Below, piece after piece: positions 1-6,681 of a stretch of DNA of 17,490 nt (positions within the stretch are counted from its first letter, which is position 1; every line of letters starts with the position of its first letter). A program made the translations under genes and the position numbers. This DNA comes from Chloroflexota bacterium (GTDB lineage Bacteria > Chloroflexota > Chloroflexia > Thermomicrobiales > UBA6265), in NCBI GenBank assembly GCA_023415845.1, contig JAEZJB010000054.1, forward strand, positions 1-17,490, given 5' to 3'. The notes below the pieces were generated by a model, which was not told the origin of the DNA, did no database searches, and saw only the letters and a program-made list of their open reading frames with translations.

Positions 1-1013
1 ACCACCAGGTCACGACCAGCCCCGAACACCAGGATCGGCGCATTGACGAGTGGCACCTGGTCATGAATCGACATCCGGTCGATCGCTGCCCAGTAATCCT
101 CGGAGGTATCCGCCGTCAGGTCGCCAAGCTGGCGCGCGAGGAGCGGGCTGGCATGCGTGACCCATCTGGCTGGATCGAACGGCGGCGTCACCGCGACTAT
201 CGACATAATCCTGCGATCGTAAGCCGCACAGCGCACGGCGAGATTCCCCCCCAGGCTCACGCCGACGGCCGACACCTCGCTCAGGTCGATTGCCCGCACC
301 TGTCGCAGTACGTCGAAGACGCCATCGAGCAGGTCGTTTTCGTCGTGGTCGGGATTGGGCACACTCGACGCCTCACCCCAGCCGGGCACGTCCATCGACA
401 ACACGGCCAACCCGGCCCGCAGGAATGACTCGGCCCACCCGAACGACTCCTCCTTTGAGGTGCTGGCACCATTCAGCAACACCACCAGGCCCACGCGATC
501 GCGCACCCCACTCGGCATCTGGAGGTAGGCAGGCAGTTCGTAGGCCCGCCATGGAATCACGATTCGCTGCGCGTCGGGAAAGACATACGGCTGGGCCTGG
601 GCAAAGAGCGAGGCCGCGGCCGCCCGACAGGTTCGGATGGTGCGTTCGTCCCCAAATCCGAACACCTGGGCGGCGTGATAGGAGAGCGCCGCCAGCCGAC
701 GCGCCTGAGCCGCCTCCAGCAGGTGCTTCGACGAGACCTGCCGCCGGTAGTCGCCCAGGAACCGCTGCGCAGTCTCCACCCAGGCCTCAGGCCACTGGTC
801 GGTCGATCGGATACTCTGCAGCGTCGTCTCCAGCGCGTCGGCAGGGATCCCCATGGCGAGGAATCTCGTCCGCAGACCAGCTGGCAGGATGCGCGCCGAC
901 CGCAAGCGAAGCACAGCGCTCGCGTATCGCTCATCGAAGCGGCGGACCCAACGCCAGGCGTCGGGAGCATATCGCCAGGTCGGCAAGGTTACCCGCCCAG
1001 GGACCTCGGTCAT
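1..1013 (-). CDS. alpha/beta hydrolase, FrsA/DUF1100-like (partial, 3' end outside window)
   Basis: Serine hydrolase of the alpha/beta fold; the substrate is unknown. I translated 337 codons from the ATG at 1013, and the frame stays open to the left edge. A mostly helical N-terminal part (residues 1-145) precedes the hydrolase core. The core shows an oxyanion-type N-G-A segment at 181-183, the strand ending D-V-P-G-W-G at 208-213, the nucleophile elbow G-V-S-L-G-G at 251-256 (Ser253), and a G-A-G-R-D segment at 331-335 whose Asp fits the catalytic acid. The catalytic His must lie beyond the window. A helical N-terminal domain before the core is known for FrsA/DUF1100 esterases and pseudo-oxynicotine hydrolases; placement there is inference. 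AAGGG about 10 bases upstream supports the start. The gene follows the macro-domain gene by 31 bases on the same strand, so co-transcription is likely. Confidence 0.85.
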   Translation of the reverse strand, partial: MTEVPGRVTLPTWRYAPDAWRWVRRFDERYASAVLRLRSARILPAGLRTRFLAMGIPADALETTLQSIRSTDQWPEAWVETAQRFLGDYRRQVSSKHLLEAAQARRLAALSYHAAQVFGFGDERTIRTCRAAAASLFAQAQPYVFPDAQRIVIPWRAYELPAYLQMPSGVRDRVGLVVLLNGASTSKEESFGWAESFLRAGLAVLSMDVPGWGEASSVPNPDHDENDLLDGVFDVLRQVRAIDLSEVSAVGVSLGGNLAVRCAAYDRRIMSIVAVTPPFDPARWVTHASPLLARQLGDLTADTSEDYWAAIDRMSIHDQVPLVNAPILVFGAGRDLV

Positions 1014-1044
1014 GATTGCACGCCCTTGTGCTCATCCATCCGGT

Positions 1045-1638
1045 TCATACCTTCAGACCCCACCACAGTTCTCGCGCCTCGATCAGGGCGCGACGAAGTT
1101 CCTCCGCCTCACGATCAGTGTGTTGCGGCATCACGATTCGATCTATTCGAGAGGTAAAGCGCCGGAGGTAGGCCACCACCTCCTCGATCATCACCGCCGT
1201 CACCTCGCCGGCATCAAGCCGGCCCGCACCCAACCCCGCACCCAATGCGGGCAGCAGGAGCGACCGGATGCGCCGCCTGTCGGCTTCGACCAGAGACGCA
1301 GAGGTGGCTTCGCGCACGATATCGAGTCGAGTGGGAGCGCCAAGCGCATCCGCCACGACGGCATGGACAATGGTGGTGATTCCACGACCAGCTAGCTGTC
1401 CCGCGGACGTGGAAATAGCTCCACCGACGGTGAGCGGTGCCAGCGCCATTGCCTCCCGCTCGATCTCGCTGCCGCCCGCCAGCCGCACCTGACCGGCAAA
1501 CCCGGCGCCCATCACGCCCCGCCGGTTCGCGGGTACGACGATGCCGTCGATGGCCTGTCGCAGAGGATCACCGGTGGCTGGCACAAGCAGGGTACGCCCG
1601 AAGCGCACGCCAATCGATTCATCGAGATGGGCCTGCAC
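1045..1638 (-). CDS. macro-domain (ADP-ribose-binding-like) protein
   Basis: Probable macro-domain protein of 197 residues. The family binds or hydrolyses ADP-ribose and its derivatives; activity here is not established. Residues 30-56 carry I-D-G-I-V-V-P-A-N followed by R-R-G-V-M-G-A-G, matching the family's first loop (IVNAAN ... GGGV.GAI) with V-P replacing V-N. Residues 128-142 (L-L-P-A-L-G-A-G-L-G-A-G) match the second phosphate loop, and A-V-M-I-E-E-V (148-154) matches the closing helix. I chose the GTG at 1638, behind GGAAGGTGAC, although the spacing is short. An in-frame start as far up as 1815 would overlap the anti-sigma gene and add an Arg-rich stretch that does not look like a macro domain. 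It lies between the anti-sigma gene and the hydrolase, all on one strand. Confidence 0.7.
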   Translation of the reverse strand: MQAHLDESIGVRFGRTLLVPATGDPLRQAIDGIVVPANRRGVMGAGFAGQVRLAGGSEIEREAMALAPLTVGGAISTSAGQLAGRGITTIVHAVVADALGAPTRLDIVREATSASLVEADRRRIRSLLLPALGAGLGAGRLDAGEVTAVMIEEVVAYLRRFTSRIDRIVMPQHTDREAEELRRALIEARELWWGLKV

Positions 1639-1718
1639 GTCACCTTCCGAATCACTACCATCGCGACGGTCAAATCTGCGCCGCACACGCCTGATCGAGT
1701 CTACTCCGTTCCGCAGCC

Positions 1719-1744
1719 GAACCGTCCACCCGGGTGGACGGTTC
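1719..1744. promoter_or_regulatory. 26-bp perfect palindrome with core GTCCACCCGGGTGGAC
   Basis: Two 13-base arms are perfectly complementary with no spacer (axis between 1731 and 1732). The palindrome lies 4 bases past the anti-sigma stop and about 80 bases upstream of the chosen macro-gene start. The zero-length loop and absence of a T-run argue against an intrinsic terminator. The same 16-bp core recurs at 6733-6748 in another intergenic region, so an operator for a dimeric regulator is the most natural reading (inference). Confidence 0.6.
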
Positions 1745-1748
1745 CGGG

Positions 1749-4058
1749 CTACGGCTGGACGACCCGCAACACTCCATTGGTCAGGTCCGAGAAGAAGATG
1801 CCGTCGTTCAGCCACGTCAGGCTACCGACCGCGAGGCCTTCCGGGTTTGGAATGGTCGTCACCAGGTTCCCGGCCAGGTCGTAGATCGCGATGCCGTCAC
1901 CCGAGAGGATCGCGACCTGTGTGCCATCGGGTGAAAGATCGTAATCGAAGCCCGGATACGGAATCTGCGCCGTGGCGTCACCAGGGGCATCGAGCAGAGC
2001 CACGTAAATCGTGCCGCCGGTGCTGTACGCGATCAGCCCCTGATCCGGTTTCAGTCGAATCTGCTCGACAGCCTGTTGGGCCGGATTGCCAGTGATCTCG
2101 GTGACACCATCCTGGGTGATCAGCAACCAGTAGTTCAGCGTGGGAACCAGCAGGCCACCATTGCTCGGATAGGGCCGCACAATCGTGAACCAGTCCCATG
2201 GCCCATCGCCAAGGCTGATGTCCTCAATCGGCTGCCGAGACCCCGGATCGATCGAGACCGCCCGGAACTCCACGGAATCGTCGCCAAGCAGTCGCTCATA
2301 CACCGCGAGATCGCCGACCCAGCCGATCGGTGTATCGGTCGTGAACTCGTCGCCCTTGCTGCCTGTCGATACGTCGGCGCATTCGCCGTTGGCATCGCAG
2401 GCGCCGACCGCCTGACCCAACTCCGCATCGATCCCGCGCAACACGATCCCGTTCTGCTCGAGCGACACGCGCCCAGGGTTCGTGCCGTAGATCAACTGGC
2501 CGTTCGCATCGAGTCCCAGCCGTGCTCCACTCGCACCGGGATCACCCGGCACGTCGGCGAGGTCCTGGACTTCCGGCGCGGTGCCGAGCGTCACACCAGC
2601 CGAGCCTACGCCGTTCTGACCGCCATCTTCGGGCTGCTCGACCACCTCGGCCGTGGCAGGAGAGGTATCCGACGGGAGTTCCGCTGACTCGGTGCCGTCC
2701 CCTTCGTCGCCCGGTGGCCCAATGATGGAATCCCCACCAGCCGGCTCGATCGTTGGCTGCGCCTCACCGTCGTCACCGGTCGCATCGGTCTGTCCCGACG
2801 GTTCGATCTGTGGCTCGGATTCTGTCTCCTCCGTGACCGCGGCACCGGTGCCGTCATCGAGCTCGGGCGTCACGTCTCCACCCACTGGTGTCTCACCTTC
2901 GCGGGGCACGATCATGCCCTGCGAGACAGTCGGCTCGGGCGTCGGTGACGGCTCAGGAGTGGGTTCCGGAGTCGGAGACGGCTCGACGGCGGGCTCAACT
3001 GTCGGCTCGGCAGTCGGTTCCACCGTTGGCTCCGAAGTTGGAGACGGCTCAACCGTCGGTTCAGAGGTAGGTTCAGCGGTGGCCTCTGGCGTCGCGGTCG
3101 GCTCACTCGTGGCGGTGGGCGCGACCGTTGCCGGTGCCTCCGTCTCCGCTGGCCGAGTTGTCGACTGGCCACTCGGACCGATTTCGGCAACCGGGCTGGT
3201 ATCGTCAACACCTTCAGCACCGGCGGTCGGCTCGGATGCAGCCTCTTCCAGCGTAGGCTCGGTCCCAGTCTCGGTACCCACCGTCTCCGGCGTCTCTTCA
3301 TCCGGCGTGGATTCCGTCTCGCCAATCAGCAGTCGCTGGTTCGCTTCGCTGCCTTCCTCGGTCGCGACATTCTCGGTCGAGACATCTGACGGCACGGTCT
3401 GAGCCGCCGCTCCCTGGCCCTCATCCGCCGGGGCCGTCTCCTGAGCAGGCTCCGTCTCCAGCGACACTTCGGTCGATTGCTCGTCTACGCCCTGCTGACC
3501 CGCAGCCTCCACCGTCGGCGCAGGCTCCTCGGCGTCTCTGCCGTCGGAGGAATCGTCCGCCGGCGCGGTTTCCGCACCCTGACCATCCTCCGTGACAGTT
3601 TGTTCTGCAGACGTCGTGACCGCCGGTTCATCGGTCGGCCGCGGTTGCTGGGCAAGATTGCCCTCGAATGTTGGCTCGGTCAGCGCGGGAATCACGTTGG
3701 GCTCGTCGTCATCCAGCAGCCGCATTACCCCAAACGCCCCGATGAACAGCACGATAACCGCCGCGGCGACCGCCGAAGCAATGGGCAGGGCATTCTGTGG
3801 CAGCCCACCGAACAGCGAGCCCAGCCCCGATCGCGGCGTGCTGACGTGCTCGAGCACCGCCCGCGTCACGGCTGGGCTGGGAGCCATACGCGGCATTCCC
3901 TGCAAACCGCGGGCAAGTTGGGTGGCGCTCAGGTTGAACGCACGGCAGGAATCGCACGTCGCAAGATGCGCATTGAGTTCGCGTTCTGCCACCGGATCGA
4001 GCGGACCATCCAGGCGGGCCGATACCAGGGCCTGCGCTTCGGCGTGGGAGAGTCTCAT
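1749..4058 (-). CDS. transmembrane zinc anti-sigma factor with long linker and beta-propeller-like C-terminus
   Basis: Predicted membrane-anchored anti-sigma factor of 769 residues for the ECF sigma factor encoded just upstream. The N-terminal cytoplasmic part holds the zinc anti-sigma motif H31-x3-C35-x2-C38. One transmembrane helix spans about residues 90-115, followed by the acidic run L-D-D-D-E. Residues about 117-500 are low-complexity and rich in Glu, Thr, Pro and Ser, with a run of E-P-T / E-P-S-P repeats. About residues 500-769 form a globular domain with repeated strand-turn-strand elements (for example D-L-S-P-D-G-T-Q-V-A-I-L and G-I-A-I-Y-D-L-A-G-N), which looks like a WD40/TolB-type beta-propeller sensor. 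Its ATG overlaps the sigma stop as ATGA, implying translational coupling. Most of the length is extracellular linker and sensor, far larger than typical anti-sigma factors of about 200-300 residues. Confidence 0.87.
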   Translation of the reverse strand: MRLSHAEAQALVSARLDGPLDPVAERELNAHLATCDSCRAFNLSATQLARGLQGMPRMAPSPAVTRAVLEHVSTPRSGLGSLFGGLPQNALPIASAVAAAVIVLFIGAFGVMRLLDDDEPNVIPALTEPTFEGNLAQQPRPTDEPAVTTSAEQTVTEDGQGAETAPADDSSDGRDAEEPAPTVEAAGQQGVDEQSTEVSLETEPAQETAPADEGQGAAAQTVPSDVSTENVATEEGSEANQRLLIGETESTPDEETPETVGTETGTEPTLEEAASEPTAGAEGVDDTSPVAEIGPSGQSTTRPAETEAPATVAPTATSEPTATPEATAEPTSEPTVEPSPTSEPTVEPTAEPTVEPAVEPSPTPEPTPEPSPTPEPTVSQGMIVPREGETPVGGDVTPELDDGTGAAVTEETESEPQIEPSGQTDATGDDGEAQPTIEPAGGDSIIGPPGDEGDGTESAELPSDTSPATAEVVEQPEDGGQNGVGSAGVTLGTAPEVQDLADVPGDPGASGARLGLDANGQLIYGTNPGRVSLEQNGIVLRGIDAELGQAVGACDANGECADVSTGSKGDEFTTDTPIGWVGDLAVYERLLGDDSVEFRAVSIDPGSRQPIEDISLGDGPWDWFTIVRPYPSNGGLLVPTLNYWLLITQDGVTEITGNPAQQAVEQIRLKPDQGLIAYSTGGTIYVALLDAPGDATAQIPYPGFDYDLSPDGTQVAILSGDGIAIYDLAGNLVTTIPNPEGLAVGSLTWLNDGIFFSDLTNGVLRVVQP
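2925..3130 (-). repeat. degenerate short repeat tract encoding E-P-T / E-P-S-P units
   Basis: Imperfect 6- and 12-base repeats (plus-strand GGCTC-x-GNNGTC type units) lie inside the anti-sigma gene. On the coding strand they give alternating E-P-T-V, E-P-S-P-T and E-P-T-A. Such Pro-rich repeats form extended spacers across the cell wall or envelope. The tract also opens a spurious Gly/Ser/Val-rich frame on the plus strand. Confidence 0.75.
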
Positions 4059-4609
4059 GCCAGATCCTCGTCACGAACGCCGTCCGGCGCGATTCCGTAG
4101 ATCTGGGCGAATGCTTTCCGCGCCCGGAATAATCGCAATTTCGCGGCATTCTCGGTCACATCGAGGGCCTGGGCGGTTTCGGCCAGCGACAGGCCCTGAT
4201 AGTGCCGGAGCAACAGCGCGGTTGCATAGTGCTGTGGCAACTTCGAAAGTGCCTCGTTGATGTCCATCTTCCTCGTGACTGATTTCTCGATGTGCTCATC
4301 CGGCGTCTCCCGATCCGAGAGGAAGGGGAGCCACTTGATGATCTTGCCGCGTCGCAGGTGACTGATCGCCGTGTTCGTGGCGATGCGATACAGCCAGGCC
4401 TTGAACGCAAGGTCCGGCTTCGTGCGAGGAAGGGCGTTGTAAGCCTTGATGAAGGTGTCCTGCGTCAGGTCTTCCGCGAGGGCGCGGTCGTTCACCATCC
4501 GATGCAGGTAATTGAGGATTGGGGCGTGGTACCGCTCGAACAGCTGCGCGAACGCAGCCTGATCGCCCGCTCGAGCTCGTTCGACGAGTCCGTTTTCGTC
4601 GACCGACAC
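4055..4609 (-). CDS. ECF (sigma-70 family) RNA polymerase sigma factor
   Basis: Extracytoplasmic-function sigma factor, 184 residues from the chosen GTG. Sigma region 2 covers about residues 20-90, with L-A-E-D-L-T-Q-D-T-F at 44-53 and the -10 recognition helix segment F-K-A-W-L-Y-R-I-A-T-N-T-A at 69-81. A variable linker follows. Region 4 covers about 115-170, with L-P-Q-H-Y then the helix-turn-helix G-L-S-L-A-E-T-A-Q-A-L-D-V-T-E-N-A-A-K-L-R at 139-159. GGAGAG sits 4 bases before the GTG at 4609, supporting this start over an in-frame codon at 4669 whose extra 20 residues do not fit the family. The stop overlaps the start of the anti-sigma gene. The pair should act as a membrane-triggered transcription switch, often autoregulated in this family, but I could not identify a matching promoter with confidence. 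Confidence 0.95.
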   Translation of the reverse strand: MSVDENGLVERARAGDQAAFAQLFERYHAPILNYLHRMVNDRALAEDLTQDTFIKAYNALPRTKPDLAFKAWLYRIATNTAISHLRRGKIIKWLPFLSDRETPDEHIEKSVTRKMDINEALSKLPQHYATALLLRHYQGLSLAETAQALDVTENAAKLRLFRARKAFAQIYGIAPDGVRDEDLA

Positions 4610-4613
4610 ACGT

Positions 4614-4619
4614 CTCTCC
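4614..4619 (-). promoter_or_regulatory. ribosome binding site deciding the sigma-factor start
   Basis: GGAGAG is read on the minus strand, ending 4 bases before the GTG at 4609. It is the reason for preferring this start over the in-frame codon at 4669. Confidence 0.65.
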
Positions 4620-4877
4620 AGAGTGATGATATGGAACCCTGTCTGGGCCCAGGTGAGTGTCGCAGCCATCCAGTCAACGAATCCTTCCTTCCCCAGCCCT
4701 CATAACGAGCCGGGGAGGGGAGTGGTTTCGCTGCTGGAACGTCAGGTTTCCGGGCCCGTTGACCGCTGGAATCGCCTGGCTCCGCCAAGGGTAGCACGCA
4801 GGTTCACGTTGGGAAGATCCAGGCCGCTGCAGAGCGGTTTGGCTCCACGTGCTCCCGGAGCTTCCACCCGCCATAAC

Positions 4878-4891
4878 GTTTCACGTGAAAC
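4878..4891. promoter_or_regulatory. parS: parS, ParB-binding centromere-like site
   Basis: The 14-bp perfect palindrome GTTTCACGTGAAAC is identical to the parS core known from Streptomyces. It matches 15 of 16 positions of the general consensus TGTTNCACGTGAAACA when one flanking base on each side is counted. parS nucleates ParB/CTP clamp loading for chromosome segregation and usually lies in the replication-origin-proximal part of a chromosome. Here it lies in the short gap between the YihY-family gene (2 bases past its stop) and the upstream region of the sigma factor gene. No parA or parB gene is in the window. Confidence 0.85.
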
Positions 4892-4893
4892 AG

Positions 4894-5889
4894 TCACGAC
4901 CGCTTCGTAGACCGCCGCTCGACCAGGTCGGATGCCGCCTCCCGCAACTGTTCAAGCGTCCGCCGTTCGTCCGGATGGTCGGCATGGAACCTTGCCAGTG
5001 CTCGCTGTGCGGGTGGGTAGGTTTCGAACAGCGCCGCGTTGATCACTCCACCGATCAGGGTCACCATCGCCACGATGAACAGCCAGAGCATCAGCGCCAG
5101 CACCGCTCCCAACGCGCCATAGGCGGAATAGCCCGACGAGAATCGGAAGTACTCGCCAAAGGCCCAGGTCGCGACAATGATTCCGAAGATGGTGAACACC
5201 GCCCCCGGCAGGTACCAGCGAAACGGCCCCTTGAAAGTTGGACCAAACCGATGCAGCACGAGCACCATGAACACCAGGATCGCCAGCGTCGCCGGTGCCT
5301 GGAGTCGCTCGACGAGGTCGTTCCACAACTTCGGTATCCCGAGTTGGGCTGCCACCTCCTCGCCGATCCTTGTTCCCAGCAACTGGACGACGCTGATGAC
5401 CACCACGCTGATCACCAGGCCGAGGGTTAGCAGCAGGGCTACCGCGTTGTGGGCAAAAAAGGGCCGGACTTCACGGATGCCATACGTCGCATTCAGGCCA
5501 CGAATCGTCGACGCTACAGCATTCCTGGCCGCCCACAGGGCAAGCACGCCGCCAAACGACAGCAGGATGTTGGAATCGGTTTCAAGGACACTTCGTACGG
5601 GATCCTCAATGAATGCCGCAACTTCCGAGGGGACATGCTTCGAAATCCAGTCCAGCACCGGCTCGGCGGGACTCTCCAGGTCACGGTTCAGTGAATGTGC
5701 GAACAGACTGACACTCGCTGTCAGGAAGATGAGCAAGGGGGCCAGCGAAAAGAGCAGGTTGTAGGCAACCTGCTGGGCCAACCCAATAACATACTGTTCC
5801 TGGAAGCGGTCAATCGCAGCCAACAAAAACCGCCCAGCCACATATCGACCCGCAATCGATCGGGCACGCTCAATGGCGTTCTTGATCAC
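4894..5889 (-). CDS. YihY/BrkB-family inner-membrane protein
   Basis: Integral membrane protein of the YihY/virulence factor BrkB family (once named ribonuclease BN), whose molecular role is unresolved. About six hydrophobic segments are visible. The N-terminal amphipathic part continues into the family signature Q-Q-V-A-Y-N-L-L-F-S-L-A-P-L-L-I-F-L. Later come R-N-A-V-A-S-T-I-R-G-L-N-A-T-Y-G-I, the conserved F-K-G-P-F-R-W-Y-L-P-G-A segment, and G-Y-S-A-Y-G-A-L-G-A-V-L-A-L-M-L-W-L. I chose the GTG at 5889 because AAGGA lies 6 bases upstream. A GTG at 5928 gives 344 residues but has no good ribosome site. The tail is charged and cytoplasmic. It diverges from the small gene starting at 5943. Confidence 0.9.
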   Translation of the reverse strand: MIKNAIERARSIAGRYVAGRFLLAAIDRFQEQYVIGLAQQVAYNLLFSLAPLLIFLTASVSLFAHSLNRDLESPAEPVLDWISKHVPSEVAAFIEDPVRSVLETDSNILLSFGGVLALWAARNAVASTIRGLNATYGIREVRPFFAHNAVALLLTLGLVISVVVISVVQLLGTRIGEEVAAQLGIPKLWNDLVERLQAPATLAILVFMVLVLHRFGPTFKGPFRWYLPGAVFTIFGIIVATWAFGEYFRFSSGYSAYGALGAVLALMLWLFIVAMVTLIGGVINAALFETYPPAQRALARFHADHPDERRTLEQLREAASDLVERRSTKRS

Positions 5890-5895
5890 AGAATG

Positions 5896-5900
5896 TCCTT
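5896..5900 (-). promoter_or_regulatory. Shine-Dalgarno AAGGA deciding the yihY-family start
   Basis: AAGGA on the minus strand lies 6 bases before the GTG at 5889. The alternative GTG at 5928 has only weak complementarity upstream, so the shorter product is favoured. Confidence 0.55.
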
Positions 5901-5942
5901 CAATATCCGCTGCATCCCGAGAATCCACCTGGACAATACGTG

Positions 5943-6302
5943 ATGTTCATCACACTCGATATACCTACCAATACACTGCGGATTGAGGTCGATCCTCCGC
6001 TCGATGAAGAGGGGGCCTGTGCAGCGATTCTGGACCTCGCCACTCGTGGGCGGCTCCTTGGCCTGGAGATTGGCGACCGCTACCTCGAACTCGACACCCG
6101 TCGCTCGGGCGATGACCAGTTGACCCGGTCGGTTCCGGTCACCGTGACCGTCACCAGAGCTGGTCGCATTATCGAGCTCTCGCGCTCGGGTCCGGAATGG
6201 GAAATCGCCTTCCCCAGCGGCAACCGCTGCTGGCGGCCGGTTGCGGGTGATGACAACTCACTGCGTTGTGAAGTCGTTATCCCCGGCGCTCCGCGCGATT
6301 GA
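5943..6302 (+). CDS. small protein of unknown function
   Basis: I do not recognise this 119-residue protein with certainty. The N-terminal half has alternating strands and a helix (M-F-I-T-L-D-I-P-T-N-T-L-R-I-E-V, then A-C-A-A-I-L-D-L-A-T-R-G-R-L-L-G-L-E-I-G-D-R-Y-L-E-L). The G-R-L-L-G-L-E-I turn resembles the 'x-G-x-L-V-G-I-E-I' strand of DUF2283-type proteins, a weak resemblance only. The second half has a valine/threonine-rich strand (S-V-P-V-T-V-T-V-T) and a short tail. There is no signal peptide or membrane helix. The start may be the ATG at 5943 or a GTG one codon earlier; only a GGA is seen upstream. The 3' end overlaps the convergent gene at 6277-6681 by 26 bases. Confidence 0.6.
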   Translation: MFITLDIPTNTLRIEVDPPLDEEGACAAILDLATRGRLLGLEIGDRYLELDTRRSGDDQLTRSVPVTVTVTRAGRIIELSRSGPEWEIAFPSGNRCWRPVAGDDNSLRCEVVIPGAPRD

Positions 6303-6681
6303 CCCTCGGCGCCGCCCTTCGTGCTCGCGGCACATTTCGCAGTGGACCCGACGTCCCCAGAAGGTCGCGAACCACTCCGTGTGCGCGGACCAAGTCGCGC
6401 TCCTTCACCATCAGATCCTGCTCGAAACTCGAGGCAGATGCCCAGGCGCCGACTCCCGGCCCGCCGGAGCGCATGAATACCGGAATGTCCAGAGCCCGAA
6501 GCGTATTGGCCCAGAGATGCGCCTCCGGCTCGTTGGGAGCCGTGACCAGCCAGGTGATCGCGTCCGAATCCCCATATTGCGAGGCGCTGAATGGCTCGTC
6601 CTGCAATGTCCGCCCGCAGACCGGACAGCGATCTTCCCAATCGTCGTAGGTTCCGTCGCCGACTGGACAGTGGAGTACCAT
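6277..6681 (-). CDS. zinc-ribbon plus DUF2007-like protein
   Basis: 134-residue cytoplasmic protein. The N-terminus has C5 and then C19-P-V-C22-G, consistent with a small zinc-binding knuckle, possibly incomplete (three cysteines plus His4). Residues about 43-110 (A-P-N-E-P-E-A-H-L-W-A-N-T-L-R-A-L-D-I-P-V-F-M, then L-M-V-K-E-R-D-L-V-R-A) match the pattern of DUF2007 'putative signal transducing' domains: an E-A helix, an L-x-x-x-G/D-I-P strand, and a terminal V-x-x-x-D-L-x-x-A helix. The tail is Arg/Ala-rich. The ATG at 6681 has GAGG about 9 bases upstream. A palindrome shared with the region at 1719 lies 51 bases upstream, a likely operator. The role is unknown; the family assignment is by eye. 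Confidence 0.7.
   Translation of the reverse strand: MVLHCPVGDGTYDDWEDRCPVCGRTLQDEPFSASQYGDSDAITWLVTAPNEPEAHLWANTLRALDIPVFMRSGGPGVGAWASASSFEQDLMVKERDLVRAHGVVRDLLGTSGPLRNVPRARRAAPRVNRAERRG

Noticed and set aside
1639..1815. N-terminal extension of the macro-domain gene to 1815.
   Set aside because: It would overlap the anti-sigma gene by 67 bases, read through the palindrome, and add an Arg-rich stretch unlike the family.
2653..3402. Long plus-strand frame rich in Gly, Ser and Val (249 codons).
   Set aside because: It is the reverse reading of the E-P-T repeat tract of the anti-sigma gene; the repeats keep several frames open. The minus-strand product has a zinc motif, a membrane helix and a coupled start.
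4690..4720. Bulged GC-rich hairpin (CCCC...GGGG with CTC/GAG inner stem) upstream of the sigma factor.
   Set aside because: It has a bulge and a G-T pair and no T-run, and GC-rich DNA forms such structures often; there is no support for a regulatory role.
4780..4830. Plus-strand AAGGGTAGCACGCAGG resembles the T-box antiterminator sequence.
   Set aside because: No plus-strand gene follows for more than 1 kb, no specifier or terminator structure is evident, and the match is imperfect.
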